DNA of 64,000 bases from Tamarix chinensis (Eukaryota > Streptophyta > Magnoliopsida > Caryophyllales > Tamaricaceae): the NCBI GenBank assembly GCA_030549775.1, contig CM060177.1:47890244-47954243 (forward strand), read 5' to 3'. Positions 25,163 to 37,700 of the stretch are shown one piece after another; within the stretch, counting starts at the first letter, position 1; each line of letters begins with the position of its first letter. The notes under the pieces are model-generated. The model searched no databases, was not told the origin of the DNA, and saw only the letters and a list, made by a program, of their open reading frames with translations. A program made the position numbers and the translations under genes.

Positions 25163-25575
25163 CCACTATTATAGCCGGTGGACCGGAAATAAAAACACAG
25201 GGCAGAACGCCTCTGACCACTATTCTAACCGGTGGACCGGACTAGCCCCGCCTCAACATAGTTTTCCACTGTAAGTACTTAGTATTTTTCCCCTGGTTTA
25301 ACTTATTTACTTTGGGTGTATTGAGCCGAGATCCCCCACTATTATAGCCGGTGGACCGGAATAAACGCACAGGGCAAAACGCCTCTGACCACTATTATAG
25401 CCGGTGGACCGGCACGAAACGCACAGGGCAGAACGCCTCTGACCACTATTATAGCCGGTGGACCGACACGAAACGCACAGGGCAGAACGCCTCTGACCAC
25501 TATTATAGCCGGTGGACCGGCACGAAACGCACAAGACAGAACGCCTCTGACCACTATTCTAACCGGTGGATCGGA
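25163..25575. repeat. 53-54 bp tandem array of CCACTATTATAGCCGGTGG units
   Basis: Units start at 25163, 25217, 25336, 25389, 25443, 25497 and 25551, so the period is 53-54 with one 119-base step. Each holds CCACTATTATAGCCGGTGGA followed by CGCACAGGGCAGAACGCCTC. The last five units are nearly identical. Open frames across it are repeat artefacts. Confidence 0.95.
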
Positions 25576-27329
25576 CTGGGCTCAGCTCAATAATCTTTCG
25601 CTTTAAGTTATTAGTGTCTTATCCGTGTCTTATTGAATCACACAACACCCTTGACATGCATGCGGTTAATACCCTACTACTTTCCCCTCCAAAGGGACCG
25701 TCCCATATTTTGAGACCCGTACCTCTTCTCACACCCGACATCCATCCCCCGTAGACTTAAGCATAGTGGCATATAGTAAGGCACAATCTCCAAGAATACA
25801 GGCTACCCCAACACATACGATATCGACTCCGTATGTCCTCATCCCTCTAGGGTTCCTCCTCGGAGACCCTAGTCGGACCTATGTGGTCTAACTCTTTCTT
25901 ACTTACCCAAACGTTACTTTATCCTCTATCTCGCACCTCATTTTTATTAGGAAAATTCCCAAATATATTACTTTATCTCCCAAGTTCACGTGTGACCGAC
26001 AAAACCCTAGTTGGCCACCCAAAACCCTAGCACTTTACTTCCTCAATAATTAATCTCCCTCTTTCACCCCAAATCTCTCCTCTCCTTTAGAAAACCCATA
26101 CTCATCCTTTATATAAGTGAATTCTCACTCTCAACCCCATACTCCATCCTGCCTTGATCATTTTTGCCCTTGTACCCTTCAAATTGCTCATTTCCTCCCA
26201 AAAACCCAAATTGGAACCCTTAGGCACTCTTACACCGACCCACGTAAAATTTTGCATCCAAGTCCCCAATGGGTCCATAACTTTGACATTATTTTATTCA
26301 CTTCCTAAATCAACTTTCCTTACGTAAGATTCATTCCCATGCATAATTTAAACGCTCCATGCAGACTCTCCAACACCCACTTACACACAAACCCTAATAA
26401 GGTCTCTTATGTACCATTTTTCATACTAAGTCTCCAATCATCCCAAGACTCTCCCAAGCTCTTACTTACAACCCAAATCAACTTTTCATACGTAAGAATC
26501 ATGTCCATGCAAGGTCTAGTTCCCCCCATGCAAACTTCCCGAACGTTCACCTCTCCGTTATTCTTTTATTATCATTTCATACTACCCAAAACCCTAGCAT
26601 GCATGTCCTAGAGGGCCATAACAAGTCACATCATCAACATCAACAACAAACATGGAACATGGCATACGTGTATAACATAAGGCACACACCACATACCTCA
26701 TGATCCACGCTGCGCTACACAAAACAGGTTATTCATAGCACATGCATAATACACATCAACATGGCATGCTCATCATTCATCAACACATTACAACACACAT
26801 AACGTAAGGCCATAGCTTCGTCCTTACCTAGGTAGGCACCAGGCTTGGAGCACGCTCCTCTAGCTCCTTAGGGCTTTGGTCGGGGTTACCTATAAAAGGG
26901 GAAAATGCTAAGTATTAGTTTCCCTTATAATTACTATCAATCCTCATTCTAGTTTAAGGTTAGGGTTTTTATTACTAAAAAGGGGTTTTATACAAAACTA
27001 GGGTTTTTACCTTAGAATTAGTATACTAAATATTAGTAGTCAAAATATGTTTATTTTTAATACCTATTGTTACACTTATTTTATTGGACCCATTAGCCCT
27101 ATTCTTATCATAATAATGTTCATGCTAACTATAGAAAAATAGTGATAATAGTAATAGCTAATAATAGTGTCATAGTAATGAGGTTAGGGTTAATGTTAAA
27201 TGGTATGGTAATAAGGTTCAAGTACTCTTCTTAGTTAACAACCAAATGATAATTACTAGCTTGAGTTAAGTAACATGGGTAAGACAAGGTAGTATTATTA
27301 TTAACAATGGTGACAAATGTGTTAAGTAT

Positions 27330-27391
27330 AATAATAATAACAATAACGATAATAATAATAGTAATAATAATAATACTAATAATAGTAAAAA

Positions 27392-27463
<72 letters not shown>

Positions 27464-27785
27464 TAGTACAACCAAGTAAGGTTAAGCAATAATAATAATA
27501 ACCATAGTAAGGATAATAGAAATAATAATAATAAAAATTTTAATACTAATAATTATAAAAATAAGACCAAAGTTAAGTATAATATAGGTTAGGGTTTAAA
27601 AGGGATGTTAGTATTAGTAAGAAAATAAGAACATTAATAATAAAGACAATAATAATGGTAATAATGATAATAATAATAATAATTATTATTATTATAATAA
27701 TAATAGTAATAACAATAATAAAAGTAATAATAATAATGATAATAATAATAATAATGATAATAAGTATATTAGTGTTAATATTAGT
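27330..27785. repeat. AAT trinucleotide microsatellite region
   Basis: Long runs of AAT/ATA units with interruptions, the purest at about 27404-27460, with another block at 27650-27770. The poly-Leu and poly-Ile open frames here are repeat artefacts. Confidence 0.95.
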
Positions 27786-27829
27786 AGAAAATAGTAGCAG
27801 CTATATAACAAGGGGGTTAGGGTTTGGAT

Positions 27830-29130
27830 GGGTGGAGAACCACCTAGGGTTGGTGGTGGTCTGGCGGCGGCGCGTGGCGGCGACGGCGGCGGCGGTGGAG
27901 GAGGAGAAGAGGGGGAAAGATGGAGGTGGCGGTTAGATGGGAGGGGAAAAGGAGGAGTTTGAGGTGGGGAAAGAAAGAGCATGTGAAGGGGAGTGGAGTG
28001 AGGGTGGTGGTGTGAGAAAGGAGGCGGCGCGCGGTGGTGGACGCGGCGGCCGAAGGTGGAAGAAGGTGGTGGGAGATGGTGGAGGCTGGTGGAGAAGGAG
28101 GTAGGGGTAAGGATGGTATGGGCAGGTAGGGGAGGACCTGCCGGTTATTTTGGGAGGTGGCAGGGTGGCTGGTAGCGGCGGAGGAGGCGGCAGAAGGTGG
28201 CGCAAGGCGGCGACGGGCTGGAAGGGGCTGTTCGGGGGGCGATTTTGCACGACCTGGGGTGGCTCGTGCAAGGCGAATCGAGGGCTGAGGAGGGCTTGGT
28301 TAGGTGGAGGGTGGTGCAAGGTGGGTTTCTGGGTGGCGCTCGACCGGCGGCGTTGGGGGAGGGCGGCGGTCGACGCGTCTGATGGGGCGGCGGCGAGAGG
28401 GAGCAAACCCAGGGTTTCGGGGTTCCAAATCCCGAATCCAGGTGATCAATGGGGGTATTTATAGGCAGGGTGGTCGGGCAAGGTCAAGGGGAAGAAGACA
28501 AGGGGGTGCGGGCGCTAGGCTGGCCGGCAGGCGGCAGTGGCAGGCGGTTGCAGGAGAGAAAAAAAAGAAGGGTTGTAGGCTGCTCAGGAGGGAGGACAAT
28601 GCTGGTTGGGGCCAAAACGGAGAAAGAAAACGACAGGAGCGAGAGAGAGAGAGAGAGAGAGAGAGAGGCAGGCTCGCCGGTGTCGGGGCAGCGCCGGCAG
28701 TGCACACATGCGTCGCTGCTGCTGTCTGCACGGGGAAGAAGAAGGGGAAGAAAAGGGGGTGGACCGACGGTCCAGGGGAAAGGAAAAGGGAGGGGGAACC
28801 GGCCGGTTTGGCGGCGGTTATCTCCCCTATTAATGAAACGCAGAGTTTTGCGGAAGGTTTTGGGCAAAACGCAACGTCCTCGTCGGTCTAGCAACGGTCA
28901 CCTTTTTCCTTATGGTGACGCGGCGTTTCGACGACTATAGAGACGAAACGCAGTGTTTGGTTTCACGGGCGGCTGGCTCGCTGAGCCGCGGGCGAGAGGA
29001 AGGAAGGAGAGGCAGGAAGGGGGTCTGGGCTGCGCAACGGGCGACGCAGGCTGGCAGGCCTAGCGCGCGTGACGGGGGGAGAAAGAAGGTTTGGGCCGAC
29101 GGCTGGCCCAACCCGGGGGAAGAAGAAGAA
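27830..29130. other. GC-rich, CpG-rich island inside the solo LTR
   Basis: Composition shifts sharply from AT-rich to G/C-rich (many GGCGGCGG and GGAGGAGG blocks). A GA run lies at 28639-28668, and the repeated phrase GAAACGCAG occurs near 28836 and 28944. Overlapping open frames exist on both strands with low-complexity translations and no recognisable domain, so none is called a gene. The block may be the LTR's promoter/leader region (inference). Confidence 0.6.
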
Positions 29131-29856
29131 AAAAAATAAAGGAGGGAGAAAGAAAAAGAAAAGAAAGGAGAAAAAGGAAAAAGGAAAATGGAAAATGATA
29201 AAATGGTTGGGGATATTTGGGCATTTATTTATTTATATAATTAATTTATATATTTAATTTTAATAATTATTATTTTAATTATAATAATTAAATCCATTTT
29301 TAAATTAGTTAGGCTATTTTGGATAAATTGTCCTTAACTTCCATTTTAATTAGTAAAATGTCCAAAATTTTCTAATAACTTATTTATTATTTTCTCCTTA
29401 TTTTTCCTTAATAAATTTCCTCTTTATTTAATAAATTCACCTATTTTCTTAATCTTTCTCTAATAAATTATTATTTGCCATAATTCCTAAATTAGAATTT
29501 TTGGGGTATTTCAATTTAGTTGAACTAAAATGAGTAATCCACCATAAATATTTTATTGGATCATATATACTATTTAAGAGATGTAAAATAAGAAGCATCG
29601 ATTACTATTTGTCTACCCTATACCAAACAAACTATAAGTCCATGTGTAGAAATTTTATGATTGTATTTTTCTATTACATTTGTAATAAATTCTATTTTTT
29701 AACTCTCAAAATTTAACGTGCATCACCAAATAGTTAATGGAAATTTCTACCATGTTAATGGTAGTATGATGCACATAATGTTTACTGCTGGCACCAATAT
29801 ATCATCATTTAAAAAAAATTAAAATATATTTGATTATAATAATAATGATTATTATT

Positions 29857-29858
<2 letters not shown>

Positions 29859-29907
<49 letters not shown>

Positions 29908-29908
29908 A
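29859..29908. repeat. GTT trinucleotide microsatellite
   Basis: About 16 uninterrupted GTT units, read directly. Confidence 0.97.
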
Positions 29909-29999
29909 TGTTTCCAAAAATTTTCTCTTCAAATCTATATATATATATATATATAATATTCCTAAGATTTTTTTCTACAAATAGATATCTTTATTGATA

Positions 30000-30430
30000 T
30001 ACTTTGGGGAGAATTATGGTGAAAATAATATGAAGTATAACACGATAATTGTAAAATATGAAGGTAATTATGATAAAACATGACAATGTTGTTTTATCAG
30101 TAAAATCGCAACTAATATCATTAAAAAATAATAGAAACTATGATGAAATATAAAAATAACTATAGTAAAATATGAAAATAATAGTTATAAAACACAAACT
30201 TAACATTGATGAAATATAAGACAATAGTGGTTAGAATTATGGTAAAATATGACAAATTAGTTTTCTTAAAAAAATTACAATTAACATTGATAAAATATGA
30301 AATCAACCATAGTAAAACATGAATATAATAGTGATGAAATATAAGTATAATAATGGTGAAATTAAATTTACCATAAAACATCCCAATAATGGTAAAATAT
30401 AAATATAATTAGGATGAAATATATAATTAT
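30000..30430. repeat. degenerate minisatellite with GGTAAAATATGA-like units
   Basis: Units of about 10-14 bases such as TGGTGAAAATAATATGA, TGGTAAAATATGAC, TGATGAAATATAAG, TAGTAAAACATGAAT and TGATAAAATATGAAA recur every 30-45 bases through this stretch. The pattern is strongly diverged. Confidence 0.6.
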
Positions 30431-31379
30431 ATTATACATAATAATGTTTGGGGAAATGTATAATATAATTCTTAGTCTATGTCTAATATACGATATAATA
30501 CTAGGTTTTAAAAACGAACAATATGGTCTTGAATTTAGGCGGTTGCACACCAAATAACCATTTATATACATATATATATATATATAACTCGTAGTAAACA
30601 ATTTTACCTCATCTATATTACTCAGCAATATCCCCTCCATTGTCTCACCTTTTTTCTCTCATTCTTATATTTTCACAATTCGCAATTGTTGAATTTAATA
30701 TCATGGCAAGATATTTTTTTATTTCTTTTCATTTATTTATTTAGTTCTTGAAAAAAATGAAAAATAACAAAGGTTAAGTTATAAATAAAAATATAAATAA
30801 ATTTTAACCTAAAATCAAAACTATTTTTTAAAAAAAAAAATCAACTCTTGGTTTCATAATATTTTGTTTATTATTTATTTTTTGAATAAAAATATAACAT
30901 AAAGCAAAAAATTAATTATTTAAACAATTAAAAAGAAAAATAATAATATATTAGGAAACTAAAACAACAAAGAAACTTTAAAAATGTTGAGACATCTACC
31001 GCGACAGACCTACGGTACTTTTTTTATCTCCTCACTCCCACGGTCCCACCACAACTTCCTCAACGATCCCAACGCTCTCACCTTCCTCCAGGCTCCATCG
31101 CCATTGTCGTCGTTCCTGCACCACCAGTGCTACCCACCCAAGTTCAACCTTTTATTCTTCTTCAGTGCTGCTACCCACCACAACTTCGTCCGCCCTCCCA
31201 CCCTCTGTTTGATACATCTTTTGGAAATTAAGCACAGTAGCAGCATCAACTCACACCCAGAGTTGATTTCACAAACAACCAAACTAGCAGCGTCAAACAA
31301 AGGCCTGATTCGACAAGAAGGACACCTTTCAAACTAACGAACAGAGACAACTAATGCGTCAAGGGTCACCATATATGTA

Positions 31380-32500
31380 GGGCACTGAAAATTATCAATC
31401 TTAGTTTTGCGGATGACCTTCTCTTTTTTTGTAAGGGTGGCCTCTAGAGTGTCCAATGTTTGATGGACTCTTTTAGGCACTTTTCCGATCTCTCGGGGCT
31501 AATCGTCAACCCTGAGAAGTGCACAGTTTATTTTGATGGAATAGATAAGGCTTCTAGACGCTCCATTGTGGATTTGCTAGGGTTCAAGGAGGGTTCCTTC
31601 CCTATTTACTTCGGTTTGCCTATCACTTCAGCTAGGATATCTTCTCTTCATCTGCAACCAATGTTGGAGAAGGCAACCGCTAAACTTCAACATTGGAGTA
31701 CCGTTTTCCTGACTTATACGGGTTGACTGCAGCTCATAAAGTCAGTTTTGTTTAGTATCTAGTTATTCTTTAATCAGATTGTTTTGCTTTCTAAAATGCT
31801 TCTGCACAAGTTTGTTAGTTTATGCAAAGATTTCTTGTGGTCTGGGAAACTCTCACAGAAAAAGGACTTTAGTCTCTAGGAACAAACTTTGTTTACCGGA
31901 GGACAATGGTAGCTTGGGACTTTTGGATGTTGATGTTTGGAACGCGTGTGCTCTAGGGAAGTTGTTATGGAATATCTCTACCAAGAAGGATGCCCTTTGG
32001 GTCGGTTGGATCCATGCTATCTATCTCAAGTGAGTTAGTGTATGGGATTACTCTCCATCAGCCTACACGTCTTGGTTGTTCCACAGAATTTTATCTGTTC
32101 AAAGTGGCTTGCTGCAATATGCAGTATCTATGTACTTAAACAGACAGGTGCAAGGATTTGCAGAATACGGTATCAAGGTATGCATCGTCCAGCAACAGTT
32201 GGGATTTGGCGCAGGATTCGTGCAATTGCAGGGAGAAAGAGATCCCCTCCTTGGGTGGCAGCAGGGGTGCATGCTTTTGCCACCAGGTCGAGGCGGCGTC
32301 AACATAAGAAACAGCTACTAGATGCTTTATCTGTATCCTATGTTGCAAATGTATGGCATGAGAGGAACTTGCGAGTTTTCCAGAGTTGTTCTAGGGATGT
32401 TTCTGCGCTCACTCGTGTGATTGTGCTCATTGTGGCTAGGAGACTGCTCCACCCACTACTAAAGATTAAGTATCAAAGGTGGCCTAGGATATGCTAGATA
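31380..32500 (+). pseudogene. LINE reverse transcriptase C-terminal fragment
   Basis: The plus strand encodes LSFADDLLFFCKGG (31400-31441, catalytic F-ADD box), then SFRHFSDLSGLIVNPEKCTV, GFKEGSFPIYFGLPITS and KATAKLQHWSTVFLTYTG. This is the RT palm/thumb of plant L1-type LINEs. After stops comes LCLPEDNGSLGLLDVDVWN and LLWNISTKKDALWVGWIHAI, the usual segment before the zf-RVT domain. The last part (to 32497) ends VANVWHERNLRVFQ, also typical of LINE pol C-termini. The 5' half (ORF1, endonuclease, RT fingers) is absent: a 5'-truncated, dead copy. Confidence 0.88.
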
Positions 32501-33270
32501 GCATTGTTTGCTGATTCTCTGAAAGGTTCGAAGTAATGAAGTTTGTCGAAAAAAGTGAAAGCCAGATCAGAGGAGATAAGGGAAAACAACTTCCAAATCA
32601 AAACTGAGAACAGAGAGGCATAAGCCAGAACAGAGAACAAAATGGAGAGACTTAATCCAAACAAAGCCAAACTGAGTCCATTTAAAACCAAAAGAGTCGA
32701 GGCTACGAAACCGGATCCAAGACCCCCAACGAACATATCCAAACAAGACAAAATGTGAAGCACGAAGAGACACTATGACCGTGGAACCAAGAAAAATGAT
32801 GTCTGCGAACTAGGAGTGGACCTGCTCTAAAAATAGAGAGGGGATGGTGGTTGATCTACTGCAAAGGCCGACGGATGTAAACGAAGGCGGCGCGGGTGGA
32901 GGACGGCGATCGGTGATGGTCTGGGCTTTGTCGTTGACGAAGTTCAAATTGCACAAATAAAGGAAGCAGGAGAGGAACCAAGGGAGGAGAACGATGAGCA
33001 TCCCGTCGTTAGAGGCTCGTGGCCGGCGGAACATAGAGATGACAGTCGGTGGGTTGAGGCAAGGTGGCAGTTTACGGTGGGGCATGGATGTTGGGTCGAA
33101 GGAATAGGGGCTCATATTTGTGAACACCGAACACGGGATGAGTCAAAGGAGAGGGGGGTTTGTTTGTTGGGTTCGTTTTTTTGTTTTTTTGTTTTTTGTT
33201 TTTTTTCCCCGTTCCTTTTATCTTTATAAAAAGGAAATATAGTAAGACACGGAAAATAATTTTTTTTAGC
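32500..33270. other. mixed-composition region after the LINE fragment
   Basis: A GC-richer block at 32830-33170 lies between the LINE fragment and a T-rich stretch (33177-33210). The minus strand has open frames 33127-32810 and 32763-32494, but they show no domain I recognise. It could be LINE leader sequence or captured genic DNA. Confidence 0.35.
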
Positions 33271-34700
33271 ATATTGAGTTTATTTTATTAATTTTATTTT
33301 TTGGCTTGAAATTTATTTCAACTTCTATTTCTAATTTAAATTTTTGAATGATTAGTTTTTTTAATCTTAAACATTTTTTTAATTTGCAATTTTTGTTCAA
33401 GGAATGAAAATATTTAGTGGGAAAAAATTAAAGTAAAAAAAATAAGCAGAAAATAAAAAAATATAATCCAAGATATCCAGCCAGTAAACACACGCATAAC
33501 CTAGGATGCAGTCATTTGCAGTAGAGAAAACTCTTCTAGGTGTTTAGAACTACAATGGATAGTTATCTAATAAAAACCCCTTTCATTTTAAATAGAATAT
33601 AAGTCTTCTAAAACAGGAGTATCTTTTTCCCTTTTATCATCACCCTACCAAACAAGCAATTTCAACCGTGATAATCAAAGAATTATCGTTTTTGTCATTC
33701 TATTTTGCAAATTTTTTAAGTTAGTCATCATACTTTTAATGTTTATAATATTTTTTTTTTAAATTACCACTGTACTTTTAAATTTATTGTATTTCAGTCA
33801 TCCTAATAGTGATTCAAATAAAAGACAAATAGGTTCAAATTTTTATGCGATAACTTACTTCAACGAACATAAGTTTAAATTCCAATTTAGAACAATCCTA
33901 AAATGTAAGCGATCTTGAACAAAATTTAAAATATTTCCTCCATTGCACAATAGATAACCTCACATAAAAATTAAGAAATGTTACAATTTAAAATAAATGA
34001 CACATAAATTAACCGCATTGACCAAATCAGAATTTGAACAATTTTGTTATTGTAAAATATATTAACATATTAAGAGATGATAACTTAAGAGATATAACAA
34101 TAAATTTTTATTAAAATTTGGACGATGACATATACATTAATAATAAAATAAAAAACTTTTAAGTCATCTGTAGTGAAAGGGAAGAAGTGAAACCATACTG
34201 AATATATGTAATTAATCTTCACCAATTGCAAATCCGTGTTGATTTTTATCATGTTAATAAACATCGAGCAAAAGAAAAGGAAGAACATAACCACAATTAC
34301 CATAGCACTAGCAACAGTAAGATTATTGCTCCAGCTTTAAAAATGGCAGCACAAGACACTCCCACTGAACCTTATCGCCCAACGCATGTTATTTTGAATA
34401 ATCGGACCAAATTTCAAGATTATAAGGTCTAATAAAAGATCCTCATAAGAACATAAATAGCTAAATAGGCAAGAAAGAATAAAATATGATCCAGCACACA
34501 AATAACCCAGGGAACTCGGTTCCAATTGTTTAGAAAGTAACAACCAGCGCAAAACCTACCGACAGCTAACAGGAGAGCAAAAATGTACCAGAGTTGAGCA
34601 AACAAAAAGTGGGAAAAAACAAAACCCTGGTTCAGATAAAACTAAGGTACCCCGGCAGAAATTATAGGAGATTAAAAGTATAGTGCCCGCTTTGCCGTAC
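33271..34700. other. AT-rich region downstream of SIR
   Basis: No gene or recognisable repeat. The right end will contain the SIR 3' UTR (minus strand, below 34711). Confidence 0.5.
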
Positions 34701-34710
34701 CAAGGGTGGG

Positions 34711-37700
34711 TTATACTGAATTGCTTTTTCCATTTTGGCTGGAAGCAACATAATTACGGATCACTTCCATAGCTAACTGATGAGCAGACTTGTTCTGCAA
34801 CTTTGCAAGTTGCTCCACAGCTTCGTACGTCTGCCTATCGGTAAAAAGCTTCAAGTTGAATCTAGTTGATGACTCAACAGGACCTTCCCATTTTTCAACC
34901 AGCCCTTGTAGTTTATCAAATCCCTGTAAAAATCATGGGTTATTACTACGATAAGTCAAGGCTGCACTTCCGATCGTCATGAAAATCATTGTTTTCTATT
35001 CAAAAAGCAGAAAACGTGCAGAAAAGTAATCAAATAATCTATTCTGTCAACATTGCATTTTCCTTGGAACTCACTGTGCGGTTTGTGAAGTCGCCGAATG
35101 ATTCCTTAGCTTGACGCCTGCGTCTCCAGTAATAGAACAAAGGTTCCAAGACCTTTTCTAGCTCTTGAATCTTGACCTTGTTCATGAAGCATCTTGCCAG
35201 TGTGCTTTGGTTTGGTGTGCCCCCCAACCATATCTGTTTTCAGATAAGCAACTAATCATTCCAGGCCTCATGTGTCTAAGCATGACATTTATCGCGCCAT
35301 TTACAATCGCATAAAATTTTGAGGCATCCCACATCAGGTATAGCAGCACAGAAATACCTGATAGCTGTTGGGGCCATCACCAACCAATCCAAGTTCGGCC
35401 ATGTACGGCCTGGCACAACCATTCGGACATCCAGTAACCCTGATAACAACAGATTCACTGTATTTGAGGCCAACCTAATAACATAGAAGGTGGTACTTTG
35501 TCAGCAAAAACCCATATTCCAGAAATTCAAAAAAGCAGGTATGCTTAGTCAGGCACTATACCTTCTCAAATACAGCTCTAACTCGCTTAAGGATGTCAGG
35601 GATTCCTCGCTCAGCCTCAGTTATGGCCAGAGGGCATAGTGGCATTGCAGGGCATGCCATTGCAGTCACATTCAAAGGATCAACGTATCTTGGTTGCTGT
35701 TGAAAAATATGTTAGCTTACATACAGAAGGATGATACCCAACGTCAATATTTTTGACAAGGCCCATAATGTAGTCTCAGATTTAAAAGTTGGCAAAGAAG
35801 ATATGTCATCGAAATTTTATAACATCATGAAATTGATCAAATCATGAAACATGAACTAACCAGCAAACCACCCTGGGCAAGAGCTGTGGTGATGGCACGC
35901 TTCCATGCTCGGCGGATATCACAAAGGACAATGTTCTGATTTGCTGTAATGCGCACATTCAGATTGTACTTCTCTATTATCTCCCTCAGTGTCTTCTTCA
36001 TGACGCCCTTCACACGGCCATTATCAACATGGAGCCCACAAAAGAGAAGGCCATCACCCTGTAAAATGAACTCATGTAAGAACTTCAGCTGTTCATCCAT
36101 TGTAGCAATCAAGAAGCAATAACCTAATGCATGATAAACCAAAAAAAATACTATTGGGATTATATGTTGTATTAAGGAGAAAATTGGTAAGGACTGCATC
36201 TGGCCCCTATGAAGAAAACCCTGGGGCCTGGGGTTCAGGGCATAGATAGGACAACTAGGTCAAAACAAGCACTAAATTGTTCAACAAGTTGTTAATGATC
36301 CACAGCAGGCTTTGTAACCCAATTTCCGGATAAATATAATTTCAAGCAGGTATTTGATATACAGAGATTAATGAACAAACAACAAAGCCTCTATAACAAA
36401 GCAACACACCCTAACCCAAGAGTGCATGAAAGAGCAGAACTATACCTGCTCATGCCATCCCAGATGACTCTTGAATTCCCACTCAGGTAACTCACGGAAA
36501 GGTTCAAATTTCCTGCCATAATACTGTTCAACAACGCTTCTAAACTTTTCAATGCCCCATGAACTGATCAGGTATTTCATTCTACTATATTTACGATCAT
36601 CTCTTCTCCCATTTTCTCTTTGAGTAACAACTATAGCTTTAATGGCATACAATATGTCCTCTTTGGGCACATAACCCAGTGGTTCTGCCAAACGAGGAAA
36701 GGTAGTCTCCAGCCTGTGGGTTCTTCCCATGCCACCTCCAACCTGCAAGAGAATACTCATTACATTAGAATGAGAAGGAATATATATATATAAAAAAAAA
36801 AAAGGGTAAAAGTCCAAAATTTATGCTAGTCCATCATCTTACATATATATTGAATCCTTGAGGCTCTCCATTTTCATCTGAAACGACGACAACACCAATG
36901 TCATTCGTGAGAATGTCCACCGAGTTATCTGTTGGCACAGTCACAGCAACTTTGAATTTCCTTGGCAGGAATTGAGTTCCATAGATAGGCTCTGGAGAGT
37001 CGGGGAAATTTGTTCCATGTGAATTGTCATTTCGGGCCTTCACCACCTCAGCCGGTTCAGCTGACATAACTCTCTCCCCATCAACCCACATATCATAGTA
37101 AAAGCCAGATTGAGGAGTGAGAAGTGCTGCAATATTATCTGCCGTTTCTTGGGCAAACAAATAGTCCTTCTTTGCAAATGGAGCAGGTGGGGCAAGTACA
37201 TTCCTGTTAAGATCACCACAAGCACCGAGGGTTGAGCCCATGTTATGAATAATGGTACTCATAACTGTCTTGAGATCCTTTTTCAAAACACCATGGAGCT
37301 GAAATGTTTGTCTTGTTGTCAACCTAAGTGTTCCAATCCCAAATTGATCGGCAAGATCATCCATCGCCAAGTAGAGTCGGTTTGATACTTTCCCACAAGG
37401 ATTCTTTGTACGAAGCATAAAGGAGTATGACCTTGTGCCCCTCTCATCTCTATTATATTGCTGGTAGCTCCCATGAAACTTGATGAGTTGGGTAGCTGCC
37501 TCATTTATATTTGGGGCATCAGTCAACAGCTCCTCATTGAGAGGATATCTAATGAAGTTACTTTGTTCCTTGAGTATTTCTACCTTGCTGCGCTTAGGCT
37601 CAGCAGCAGTATCTGACTTCACAGGCTGCAAGAGGATATCATAATCATACCCCATGGGTGGGGGGCGAAGTTAAACACAAAAAAAACCATACAGCAATTC

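Larger units (their letters stand above)
24474..29513 (-). mobile_element. 5.0 kb solo LTR with perfect target-site duplication
   Basis: The element starts TGTAACACCCCC (24474) and ends GGGGTATTTCA (29513). ATTTA lies directly outside both ends (24469-24473 and 29514-29518). Its first ~100 bases share CTTGAAAAATTTCATTTA and the GGGGTATTACCGCCA stretch with the other LTRs in the window, whose transcription direction is known; by that comparison it is minus-oriented. No gag, pol, primer site or second LTR copy is seen inside, so LTR-LTR recombination is the simplest origin. Regions: motif array (25163-25575), trinucleotide repeats (27330-27780), GC-rich block (27830-29130), AT-rich end. Confidence 0.87.
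29519..31379. other. AT-rich intergenic region with simple and degenerate repeats
   Basis: The stretch holds a GTT microsatellite (29859-29908), a TA run (about 29936-29955) and a degenerate minisatellite (30000-30430). The frame at 30984-31337 (Pro/Leu/Ser-rich) matches no family I know and is not called. Confidence 0.6.

Noticed and set aside
25336..25575. CRISPR-like regular repeats
   Set aside because: Period of 53-54 bases with repeated linkers (no unique spacers), in plant nuclear LTR sequence. It is a tandem repeat.
27266..27982. Poly-Leu and poly-Ile frames resembling membrane proteins
   Set aside because: Direct products of the AAT trinucleotide repeat.
28150..28940. Several overlapping open frames of 75-195 residues on both strands
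   Set aside because: Gly/Arg- and Pro-rich translations caused by the GC-rich island. Frames overlap on both strands and have no conserved motif.
30984..31337. 117-residue plus-strand frame with many His/Pro/Ser
   Set aside because: No family resemblance. It could be captured genic DNA before the LINE fragment, but there is no evidence for expression or a domain.
32810..33127. 105-residue minus-strand frame
   Set aside because: Some genic composition but no domain or splice context I can defend. Left as an unassigned region.
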